Shown here: one piece after another, positions 45,219-54,744 of the stretch
Position numbering within the stretch: the first letter of the stretch is position 1
Layout: every line of letters begins with the position of its first letter
Assembly: GCA_963556195.1 (NCBI GenBank)
Contig: OY744525.1
Location: forward strand, 26,950,413-27,014,412
Direction: 5' to 3'
Source of the DNA: Sepiola atlantica
Lineage: Eukaryota; Mollusca; Cephalopoda; Sepiida; Sepiolidae
DNA: 64,000 nt
Position numbers and translations under genes: made by a program
The notes under the pieces: generated by a model
What the model was told of the DNA's origin: nothing
Databases searched by the model: none
The model's input: only the letters and a program-made list of their open reading frames with translations

Positions 45219-46009
45219 ACACAGGATTACCGGTCATTGGCGTTAAAATCGACGATGTGAAGTGTTCAGCACTCATAGACACGGGGTGTTCCCGGTCTAT
45301 AGTTAGTGCACATTACTGTCGGATGTGGCGGGAGAAACCAGTCGGTATTATGACAATCAATGGTTTATCCCGAGCATGTTGTGGTGAAGGGACAGTCACG
45401 ATTTGTACTGAGAAGGGTGACACAGCCAAAGTTGATGTTCTGGTGATGCAAGAAAAACCCCTTGGCTATGACATGTTGCTTGGAATTGATGCGATACAAG
45501 CACTAGGAGGCGTCATAATCACAGCGACTGGAGGTGTAATGCTTGGAGAAGGGAAAGAAGTCTGTGCAGCCGTGTCTATTGAAGAAAAGGACTTTTGTGC
45601 TACGTTTGACGACAACGAAAAGGCGTGGACTGCAAAGTGGAAATGGACTATGAGCCAGGCACCAGATCGACTGTGCAACACCATTCCAGAGTATGAAGTT
45701 TCCACAAAGAATAGGGCCGCATATGAAGAAGAACTTCAGATATGGATTGAAAACGGATGGTTAATACCGTACCCACAGGAACGTCTGGGACCACCCAAAG
45801 GATTAATTCCGCTCATGGCTGTTGAACAACCTACTAAAGACAAAATTCGACCCGTAATGGATTACCGAGAATTGAATCACCACGTTGATGCTTTCACTGG
45901 AAATGCAGATGTGTGCGCTGCTAGACTACGAGAGTGGCGTCAGAAAGGGAGTAATGTAGCACTGTTGGATTTGAAGAGAGCCTACCTGCAGATACGTGTA
46001 CTGGTATAA
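45188..46009 (+). pseudogene. pol: Pol fragment: retropepsin and N-terminal reverse transcriptase
   Basis: The frame is open from 45188 in the -1 phase relative to gag; the first ATG is 45257. The aspartic protease shows SALIDTGCSRSIVS (catalytic DTG) and, about 70 residues on, DMLLGIDAIQALGG, the flap-distal ILG-like block. The RT N terminus follows: RAAYEEELQIWIENGWLIPY, PLMAVEQPTKDKIRPVMDYRE and ALLDLKRAYLQIRV, containing the first catalytic Asp of motif A. The frame then stops at 46009, just after a junction that removes the rest of pol. The protease part looks intact. Confidence 0.9.
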
Positions 46010-46838
46010 TATGACACCAAAGGACGATGCAACACCAGAAACTGCCCCAGCTAATGGGATTTACCGCTATGAACAGCGTATAAAAGGTATTGATGTCACG
46101 CCATCAGAGGTTGGCGTTGTCAATACACCATATCAAGTGGGAGACAGTGTTTGGGTGAAACCCCCAAATGCTAGGTGCACTGAAAAATTTTGCAGAGGAA
46201 AAATAGATAAAATCATAAGTCCTCAGACCATGTTGATTGATGGTGTACCACGGCATGTAAAAGATATCCGCCCCTGTTATACCTCTCCTGATTCTGAGGA
46301 TAACGAGGAATATCACATACAGTTCAGGGATGATCCTGACTGCCTACTACCCCTACCGGTGAGCGTAGAAACACTACCTACAGAACCAGATGAGGGAATG
46401 ATGGAACATACTGAGGAAGATGGGACCGAGGAAGTGATGCCTCCGGTTCTTCGAAGGAGTACCCGACAAAGACGGATACTGCCCCCATGCCCTGATTGTG
46501 AAACACCGCATAGGGAACCACGAGAGGAGATAATGGAACAGATTGGTGGCAATAACGGTGGTAATGAGGAAGTGCTGCCCCCGATTCTTCGAAGGAGTAC
46601 CCGACAAAGACGGATACTGCCCCCATGCCCTGATTGTGAAACACCGCATAGGGAACCACGAGAGGAGATAATGGAACAGATTGGTGGCAATAACGGTGGT
46701 AATGAGGAAGATGGCAATGAGGAAGTGCTGCCCCCGATTCTTCGAAGAAGTACTCGACAACGACGGCCACCCCCCTGCCCTGTGTGTGATCATGAGATCA
46801 GGGGGGAGTGTAGGGAAACGCGGGACTTACCTAACTAG
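45996..46838 (+). pseudogene. Integrase C-terminal tail with internal repeats
   Basis: WYNMTPKDDATPETAPANGI resembles the end of a Ty3/Gypsy integrase core, the YN.TPH..T..SPA segment. A GPY/F-like chromobarrel-type stretch follows: YQVGDSVWVKPPNARCTEKF and GKIDKIISPQTMLIDGV. The remaining tail is acidic and contains three copies of PPILRRSTRQRRILPPCPDC-type repeats (138- and 153-bp spacing) ending PPPCPVCDHEI, a basic, Cys-rich motif. The frame is open but lacks the catalytic core. The stop lies inside the 3' LTR start. Confidence 0.85.
46434..46790. repeat. In-frame tandem repeat in the integrase tail
   Basis: Units start at 46434, 46572 and 46725 (138 and 153 bp apart, both multiples of three). 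The longer second unit has a 15-bp insertion, GAAGATGGCAATGAG. The first two units are nearly identical, the third is partial. Confidence 0.93.
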
Positions 46839-47063
46839 CATGTGTGCATAGTTCAATGGGTCGGTCGTGGAAGTAAATGAATGAAGAAGAAAGAAACAAA
46901 AATGGCTGCCTTGTCTCTTTATATGCCTGCAATGTGACCACCTGATATGTAAATGAGATGCTCCTGGTTGGAGATAAAAGAGGGTTGATTTGTTGTTTTG
47001 GACGTTCACTTGGAAGTTGGAATTCAAAGAGATAAGTGAGATATACAGAGGTTGGAAGTTATA
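46809..47063 (+). repeat. 3' LTR
   Basis: 255 bp, reads as identical to 44144-44398, followed by the AATAA target duplication. Confidence 0.95.
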
Positions 47064-47068
47064 AATAA

Positions 47069-48780
47069 TAACAAATATTTATTGGAATGCAGGTGTGTAA
47101 CAATAAAAATGAAAAAGTTATGTTGTTCTCGTTGGGGGGGGGGGGGAACAAAAGTTGAGGAATTTGACTGGTGGGGAGTCTTGGTTAGAGGACTTTTAAC
47201 TTTGCTTCATGGTTTTGTCTCTTAGAGAAGGTCGAATTTGGACAGAAATCTTAGTTTCTGTTTTTAATCAGCTGCCGGGTGCCGGGTGCCGGGTGCCGGC
47301 TTTGTTCCAACGCTAAGTCTGTTTATCTGTCTCTCAAACTGATCAATTATCTTCTGCTGAGCTGGCCGACGATCTTCTACTGAATTCTCCAAGTGTTAGT
47401 TCTTTTATTGGGAACTTTTACTTGAGATGAGTTTTATGATTCACTACCCAATCAGAATTTGTGTCACATTTTCTGCTTTCTTATGATTGGTTGGGCAATG
47501 ACAGCCTTTGTTTCACCTAAAAAGAGGTGTGCGTTAAATCAAGCTACAATATAAAGGCTGGATCTTATTTCAAAATTAACACGCCTTAGTATTTGTTAAC
47601 AGGTAATTATATTCATTAGATATGTTAAGTGTACCCTCATTGTCAACATAAATCATTTTTCTGAAAATTATTTCTTGATAATTCAGTTGTTCAAACAAAT
47701 AATTTTTTACCATTGTCAATTTAATCCGAACATAACCTTTCAAATTGTAAACACAATTCGACTTGAGTACTTTCTCTCAGCTGTCATATTCTACTTGAAA
47801 TTAAAATCTCTTAAAATTACGATTTGATCATAACTTTGTCAGCTTTTGTTGTTTATAATAAAAACAGGTGTTCTTGGGTTGACTGTCTGAAAGATTTGAC
47901 CTTTTAAATCAAATAGTTCATCGAATAAAATTTGCCGATATTTTCTTGTATCAAAATGCATGAACCCCCAATTTCTTTTAATTAATTATTCCATAATTAA
48001 TTTAACTCAATTGATCAATTAAAATTGCATCAGTCAACTCCTCTTCATATCACAAAGTAATACAAATTTATTCAGGAGCATATAACAATGAACTAAATGC
48101 TAACAAGCTGACTTTTTAAGGGGAAAAACAATTATTTTAGAATTTAGAACAGGGGATTAGTTTTGCATATAAATTTAACGTAAAATGATCACACAGGGCC
48201 AGTGTCTAACCAAATAGTGTTTTAAGGGCATATAACCAGAAGTTATTTATTTATTTGTTAAGGGAGATAAATATTGTGTGTTTGGGGAGAGGGAGAGGAT
48301 TAAAAAACACTCTCCCTTAACCTTACCACTACCCCCCCCCCAAAATCCTCACTTAACCCTACCACTAATCCCAAGTTCAAGTGATAACAGCCTTCTTCGA
48401 AAAAAGAAACTTTTTTAACCCTACCACTAACCTTAAGTTCAAGTGGTAACACAATCCCCCACCCCAAAATAAATAACAAAAATATGGGTATATCTTAGAT
48501 TTAACACAATAATAAGAAAGAAACTTTAATGTTTTGGATTCAATATTGGATGTGGGAGGTATCCCCTATTTAAAACTATAGAGGAGGGAACCCAACCTCC
48601 CTCCCCAAAGTTAGATAAATCGATGTTATTTGCTTGAAAACGACAGAGTAAATACTTATTTAAATATATTTATTTTAAAATATAGGGGAGTTAGTCTCTA
48701 TCTACACCTATAGGGGAGGAGACCTACCCCCTCCCCTTCCATGTAAAAAAAACTTATTTGATTTGCTTGAAAAGAAGAGA
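47069..48780. other. Non-coding interval
   Basis: Holds a G12 run near 47136, a GGGTGCC triplicate (47276-47298) and CCCTACCACTAA-type repeats with AAGTTCAAGTG (48310-48445). Two similar segments near 48540-48610 and 48680-48750 (TATAGGGGAG, ACCTCCCTCCCC-like) may be a diverged duplication. No gene recognised. Confidence 0.5.
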
Positions 48781-48784
48781 CTAA

Positions 48785-49130
48785 ATACTTGTATTATTTG
48801 AATTATCCAGACTACTGTTCTCATCTTGGATGTTATTCTTACAATGTTTCAGCCAATGTAACCTCCGACCTTCTTCAGGTACGTCTTGTCGAACTCGGAA
48901 ATCTTCATGTCAAACTCAGGAATCTGTACGGTATTTCGAACGGAACCCTTTCTTTAATACTTGCTCTTGTTTTGTCAATCATGATTGGGTGGAAGAAAAT
49001 CCTTCTCCCAAAAAAGGGGCACTCTGGATTAGGACAAAAATTAAAATTGCTTCAGTCTAGAAATAGTTCTCCTTTATGGACCAAGGACAGAAAAGATGAA
49101 GTGTAGTATCAGAACAGATACTTTGAATTA
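48785..49130 (-). mobile_element. Composite SINE: U2-like head joined to tRNA-SINE body
   Basis: On the minus strand AAGTATCTGTTCTGATACTA (near 49125) resembles the U2-type head. It is followed by CAGAGTGCCCCTTTTTTGGG, as in the U2-headed family, then by the body of the tRNA-like family: GGGTTCCGTTCGAAATACCG, CCTGAAGAAGGTCGGAGGTT and GGCTGAAACATTG. It could be a genuine chimeric SINE or two adjacent insertions. Confidence 0.6.
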
Positions 49131-49329
49131 TATATTTGGAAAAAAATATAACATGTATACTTTGACAATTTAGGCACATGGCCATTAAAAGTGTGGGGAA
49201 ATGGGAGTGTTTGGTCATCCTTTGTTTATCATATGCTGTCTATCCTACTCTTAGCTAGAATTATTGCAGTCACCACAATGACACATTTACTCTAACGGCA
49301 ACCCTACTTAAAATATCCCCAATGTGTTG

Positions 49330-49330
<1 letters not shown>

Positions 49331-49387
<57 letters not shown>
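49331..49387. repeat. (AT)n microsatellite
   Basis: AT array at the left end of the following repeat element. Confidence 0.96.
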
Positions 49388-49390
<3 letters not shown>

Positions 49391-49725
49391 GGTTTATAAC
49401 TAAAAGATAACTTTTAGAGAATTAGACCTATTGTGAGATGAGGAAAGCTCAATATACTGGATAGAGCAAAAATAAGGTGAGTCAATGAAAAATAGTTAGA
49501 CCTGTAAATGGAAACAGATCAATATCTTCAGTTGTTCAAAACAAGGAGCATTTAGTAAATTAAAATATTTATTCTTCTTCTCTTTCAATTGCATTCCTTA
49601 AGCACGGCTTTTCAAAGATTAAAATCTTATCATCAGAGGAAGTAGAGATTGTTAAGTTGACAGATAAGAACAGTCAATATTCAAAATTTGGAAAAAGTTT
49701 TTTTTTTTTAAGTTATTTTTAAAAG
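49388..49725 (+). repeat. Inverted-repeat family, copy lacking the second end
   Basis: Collinear with the reverse complement of 15760-16115: GAAGGTTTATAACTAAAAG, AAGGTGAGTCAATGAAAAAT, TTAAGCACGGCTTTTCAAAG and AGATAAGAACAGTCAATATT. The right terminal repeat present in the other copy is missing. Confidence 0.88.
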
Positions 49726-50580
49726 GTTTTAAAAGTTCAAACGGGTGTGTTTCAATGTAAATGAAAGTCACCAAATCCGGAGATCTAAGTTGTATGGGGT
49801 TCAAATGTAATTGGGTGGAATCTTCGCCGTTGGATTTTCATGCAGATTCTTCTGGATTTACCAATGCTCAGTTGTTACATGTTAACAATCATAGAGCTTT
49901 CAATTGGAAGCTAAATTCCAGTGACCAAGTTTTTATTAATTTTTTCCATTTTTTTCCAAATCCAAAAAACTCCAGATGACCATCCGGAAATTTATATGTC
50001 AATTCGGGATCTTTCATTCATGTTGCTCTCTGGAAATCCAAAATTCGCCTCCAGAAAAAATATATTGTAAAGCAGCAAACAAAAAATCATAAAACCAGCA
50101 CCTTACATTGAATCCAGTTTCCACAATGAAAACATGGACATTTACGTCCCATTCAGGCAGCCATCTTTGTTTTTAAGGCTAAGGAACTGCAATAATCAAT
50201 TTAGGGAACAAACAAACAGTAATTAAAGAAACAAAAAGTTAAAAACAAACTATAAATAATTAAATAAATGAAAACTAAAAATAATAACAAACTGATTAAA
50301 TAATGAATTTTGTTAGTGTTATGAAAATGCAAATCTACTTGGAAATAAATATATAAACAAAGTTATTTTATTGTCCATTTCACTTGGTTTAAATTGTATT
50401 ACTAAATAGCATTTTTTAAAGTGTTCAGAATGTAACTTTAATTCAATGTTTTAGTCGTTGTCTTTTTTTCTAGCACCAAACATATTTGAACTCTTTTATT
50501 ACACACAAAGAACTTTTTGGACACATAAATACAATTTTAACATTCTTTTTATACAGATAGAAGTAAATTTCACCGGAATA
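49726..50580. other. Non-coding interval
   Basis: No gene, RNA or clear repeat is recognised. Confidence 0.5.
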
Positions 50581-50584
50581 TCTA

Positions 50585-50705
50585 TTCCCTATTTACCTAG
50601 CTCCCTACAAGAGCAGAGTTAGACACAAAAATCCAGCTCCCCAAAATGGGCACTCTGACAAACAAACTGAAGTGTAGTATTAGAACAGGTGTCGATGGGC
50701 AGGCA
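50585..50705 (-). mobile_element. Short U2-like SINE variant
   Basis: On the minus strand ACCTGTTCTAATACTACACT (a diverged U2-type head), then CAGAGTGCCCATTTTGGGGA, then GTGTCTAACTCTGCTCTTGT and AGGTAAATAGG as tail. It lacks the long central hairpin of the 32848 copy. Confidence 0.55.
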
Positions 50706-51189
50706 TAGAAGTCCAATTTTATACATGTTCAAAAATAAATTAGAATTTTGTATTAAGACAAATAAAGCTTTTTATATTATGCAGACTTGTTATTTTGTAA
50801 AAAAATATTCGAAATTTTAGGAAAAACAAGCGAGTCTTTGTTTTTTTTTAATTTAAGATTTCCCTACTTAGACAGATTTGGGCATCCATCTTGAATTTTA
50901 CTCTAAATGAGTTGTTTTTATAGTTTTACTTTCAAATCATTATCAAACTTGTAACTGGAAAACGACATGAACAAATCCATCAGTATCCTTTTTTTTTAAT
51001 ACCAAACAATTACTCGATCAAAGATGAAATAATTTCAAACAGAAATGACCACCGTCGTATGTACATATGTAGCATGTAACCGGCCATTTTGAAGCGCCTT
51101 GTTTATCTGATTAGCACTAACCATTGTGACGTTAGCAGAAAACCGAGACTCAACGGAATGACCTTCTCATTACGAATGCCACGGTTTGA

Positions 51190-52920
51190 GCATCTATGGT
51201 GTATTTTATCTAAAAATAACAGCATATTTCTTGAGAGAATCACGCTCAAACAACTTTCTGTTGTTGATACTTTAACCACTTTATCCAGAATTTCAAAGAA
51301 AGTATTAGTACAGCTTCTCAACGAGTGACTTTGTATTTTTTAGTAATTTTACACATATGTTACTTTATTAATTTATTTATAGTTTCACTGTAAAGCATTT
51401 GCATGATTCAATTACGATCATACAATTCATAGTTACCGAATTCCGAATTTGGTAATTATGTCAAAATATATCTTGTCAAAATTACCAAATTTTCCGGACA
51501 CCACAAATGTTAAGATTATAAAAAAAATTTAACAATTTACCTGTTTAATATTTATATGAGGAGGAGAGGTCAGTTCACTATGTAAGTTTGACATAAATTG
51601 AACCCCAGGTGGTATGAGGTGACATTCTCTCATGTAGGTGGTCAATTTACGTTAAACTAACATAGCGAACTGGACCCACCCTGTGCCCCCTCTAAAAATT
51701 AAACAGGTAAGATTTTAAAAACGTTTTTTTTTATAATCTTAAAACTTGTTGCTGAATCGAGTGTGTCGTAAAATAAATCATGTAATGTACGTACCTGTGT
51801 AATGTGCGTAAGTGATTTTCAGCATAAAATTTGTTTAAAAAGGTGGCTACCCATGTAAAATTCACACCCTAAACGTTTCAGAATTACCAGGCGGAAGTAA
51901 GTGGTTTTTATTTTTAGTTGTATTTAGCATGATTTCGCTTAGTTACGAACATACGATTTCATTTTCATTAACCTAAAAATGTAACAGTTCAATTCAATTT
52001 TGTCACACATACATTTCAATATTTTCTTAGAAGGTATGACACCGGATGGGGGGGGGGGTTAAATGTGTCGGTAATGTGGACACCACACTATCTCCACAAG
52101 TTGTTTGTTAGAAATGAACATCAAAGCAGGTTACTTTGTAATTTTCAAAGAGAAAAGAAATAAAAACAAGGAAAGTTTTCTGTCCTCTTTTTTTTTTCCG
52201 TTTCTCTTTGTAGTATTTCCATTTAAAAAATAAGTCACTTCCTAGTCTATTTTTATTTGTGTTATACTTTTAATAAAAAGATCCTGGTCGACTATGTTTA
52301 ATTGTTTACAAAAAAAAAATTCAAATCACATTTTGTCAACTTATGACGAACTACTGCAAATCGGCTTTGATTTAAAAGAGAAATAAATCTTTAATTGCCT
52401 CACTATTTCCAATCAATCACCGGGGAAGGGAGTATTGATTTACTCCTCTCCAGGAGTTAGGCACAAGGCCAGTTTTTATCTTACTCCCACAAGTAAGATG
52501 TGACCCAAGTTCGGGTCGGGAAAGTGGGGTTTAAAAATTGCCTAGGCAGCCCCGTCGGCATTCCCCGGTAGGGCCGCCTCAGGCAGTAAGCAATAAATTT
52601 ACTCCTCCCCAAAGAGGAGAGGCGAAGCCTGGGAGGGTGGACCTCCTAGAACTGCACAGGACAGACCCATAGATCGGCGTAAATCAAGCCCCGAAGGCCA
52701 AGACAATACCAGTCTATGGGGTGCAGTATCCATCGGAACAGATACTACACTTTGATCTTAGCGAAAAGGGAGGGGAGTAGTTAGAAAGATCTACTCGTGT
52801 AATATACACCCTCTCCCTAAGTGCATTTTTACTTTTGCGAAAATTAAAAAAACGACAACTCTATAACTAAATATTTAGAAATTTCAAAAGAATCGGGGAA
52901 TAATATTGGAAACGTCACTA
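51190..52920. repeat. Dispersed repeat, copy 2, carrying a U2-headed SINE
   Basis: Matches 20640-22100 in the same order: GTATTAGTACAGCTTCTCAA, the 51539-51708 inverted-repeat insert, CAGCATAAAATTTGTTT, GGTATGACACCGG and TGTTTGTTAGAAATGAACAT. It is interrupted at 52432-52775 by a SINE that is absent from copy 1. Confidence 0.8.
52432..52775 (-). mobile_element. U2-headed SINE, full-length copy (minus strand)
   Basis: Read from 52775 downward: TTTTCGCTAAGATCAAAGTG, TAGTATCTGTTCCGATGG, ATACTGCACCCCATAGACTG, CTAGGAGGTCCACCCTCCCA, GGGGCTGCCTAGGCAATTTT and GGGTCACATCTTACTTGTGG to GGAGTAAATC. Head, body and tail match 32848-33182. Similar GGGARGGGAGTA sequences lie on both sides. The equivalent position in the other dispersed-repeat copy (about 21815-21840) lacks it. 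Confidence 0.88.
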
Positions 52921-53165
52921 CTAATTATACACCTCCAATATTAATAAACCACCGCGGATTGCTAGAAACATAAACAAGTATTACATGTAAGTGAATAAAT
53001 GGATATATGATTGTTTAAGTCAAGTAAAGAATTAAGTAAATGTAAATTTATTACTCAACATACAAAGAATAGTGCAACACGTTTGCAAAGTGGTAATTGT
53101 AGACTTTTTCTGAAAACTCTAGAGCTTATCACGAACGTCTGGAAGTTGCGAGCTGTCAGGATTAG
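52921..53165. other. AT-rich interval
   Basis: No feature recognised. Confidence 0.5.
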
Positions 53166-53167
53166 TG

Positions 53168-53640
53168 TCAGTTTCGCAACTGATTACGTTGGACATCTGA
53201 GCCACTTGACGTTGAAGTCACTGGATTTTCAAGTGTATGTGTAAGCCTACTGTTTTCATGCACACTCTTCTTGGTTAACTCTTTTTTTAATGTCATATGT
53301 TTTGATCTTTCCATGTATAATTTTTCACATAACAAGTACTGATACATCAGTTCTTGTTCCGAAATGAAGCTACGTTTCTCTAGCCGTTTAATTTCTTCAC
53401 TTATTAAATCAATCAATTTGTCGATGGAAACTCTTTCAACAAGTTTCGGTTCATCTTCATCATTCTTTGAATCACTCTTAGCACAGAATTTCAATATTTT
53501 CTCCTTTTTGTTTTTTTACTATCATGCACAGTCGATGACCCAATATCATGATCATCACACAACTTACGCACTGAAGTCGTTGGGATTAAATATCGCTGGA
53601 AGAAAGTTCAATTCTCGCACGTGAGAATGCAATAACAATT
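53168..53640 (-). pseudogene. Tigger/Jerky-like transposase remnant (psq helix-turn-helix joined to C-terminal region)
   Basis: On the minus strand RRYLIPTTSVRKLCDDHDIG and SSTVHDSKKTKRRK resemble the second helix-turn-helix of CENP-B/Jerky/Tigger transposases (IGKSTVxDIKK). After a +1 frameshift near 53500 the frame continues LKFCAKSDSK, then KLVERVSIDKLIDLISEEIK and SFISEQELMYQYLLCEKLYM, ending at a stop near 53168. The latter resembles the acidic helical C terminus of Jerky-like proteins. The DDE domain between these parts is absent, so it is an internally deleted, inactive copy, or a short derived gene broken by one frameshift. Confidence 0.55.
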
Positions 53641-54740
53641 ATGTAGATAAGTGCAAAATAGAAACAGGACAACAGCTTTTGTGAAAAGGAACACAACAAC
53701 AATTGTATATAAGTTTAAAACCGTTTTACTTGTAAGAAAACATGAGGGCAAATATATACAACAAATGGTGAGTTCAAAGTTCAGAAAGGACGAAGTTAAT
53801 TTAGGTTTGCGAAAACGTGCTTCGCGAACTTATCTTGTGGGAGTTCTGGTAACAGGTTGCACGTGCGCCCGCCTCCAATTCTGGCTCTTGTCAAGATGTA
53901 GTCACTTCAGTCCAAGATGGTTGGTAACAGGAAGGAGTAGGAGCTCTCTGCGACTGCCGTCGAGGGCTTTGTCGCAGAAGGATCCAGCCGTGATCCTACC
54001 AGGTTCAAAAGGTGAGTCAAAAAAAGCGTTTTTATGGGCTGACTCACGTGACCTCTAAGGGAAAAGGGGTTGGGATGCCTGACAGCCAATCCGTGAGACC
54101 CTTAAGGGACAAGGCTGCAATGAGGGGGGGGCGTTAATAAATTCCAATAAAGTCAAGTTTTTTTTATGGAAACAGACCAGTGTTTACGTTTAACACCAAA
54201 GCCACTGCTTGAATATGCATGTGAAGCCATAATTAGGGTTAAATGTAAGCAAATAAGATATAATCTCTAAATAAAAGGAGACTACCACCAGCAGGTGCAG
54301 TGTAAACAAATAAATTAATGGCGCACTACGTACAGAGCCATTTGTTGTTCACCCAGTAAAGTAGTCTGGCGGCAGTGGGGTTATAAAGTTCCCTCTCTCG
54401 ATTTTGTCAAGATTAAAAGAAGTGCCGAACCTACAGTTGTCGGGAAATCTCTGTTGCATCTATATTTATTTCTAACAAAAAATATATGTGCAGTTTCAAT
54501 TGGACAAAGTTAATTTGATCAAAGCATAAATAACTATTTTTATAAAGAATATTAAAAAAGAGAAAAGCAAAGAAATGTCTCGGCAGAATAACAAGTAATT
54601 TTTTCCATCAAAGAAAAAAACATTTTTTAAAGGTAATTTAAGATGAATCTAATACCACTTGATTAGTACTTTATCACCAGAAATAATTATTTATTGATTG
54701 AAAAATACCATTAAAAAAAGAAAATGGAGAGTGTAGTTTT
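53641..54740. other. Unassigned interval with a GC-richer block
   Basis: Sequence at 53800-54130 is markedly GC-richer than its flanks and includes CACGTGACC and CCAATCCGTGAGACCCTTAA. It could be an old LTR or promoter, but no partner copy is present. The rest is AT-rich. Confidence 0.3.
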
Positions 54741-54744
54741 TGCT

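Larger units (their letters stand above)
44144..47063 (+). mobile_element. Ty3/Gypsy LTR retrotransposon, young, internally deleted
   Basis: Two 255-bp LTRs that read as identical flank a 2.4-kb interior. The 5-bp target duplication AATAA is perfect (44139-44143 and 47064-47068). The interior encodes Gag, retropepsin and the start of reverse transcriptase, then jumps to the C-terminal tail of integrase. About two-thirds of pol (RT palm, RNase H, integrase zinc and catalytic core) is missing. Identical LTRs imply recent insertion, so the deleted form was probably mobilised in trans or lost its core very recently. Confidence 0.95.

Noticed and set aside
46313..46793. Three minus-strand frames of 130-139 codons
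   Set aside because: Shadows of the repeated integrase-tail coding sequence on the plus strand.
49388..49725. Loop inversion relative to 15705-16115
   Set aside because: Reverse-complementing the whole 15.7-kb copy makes it fully collinear; only one terminal repeat is missing.
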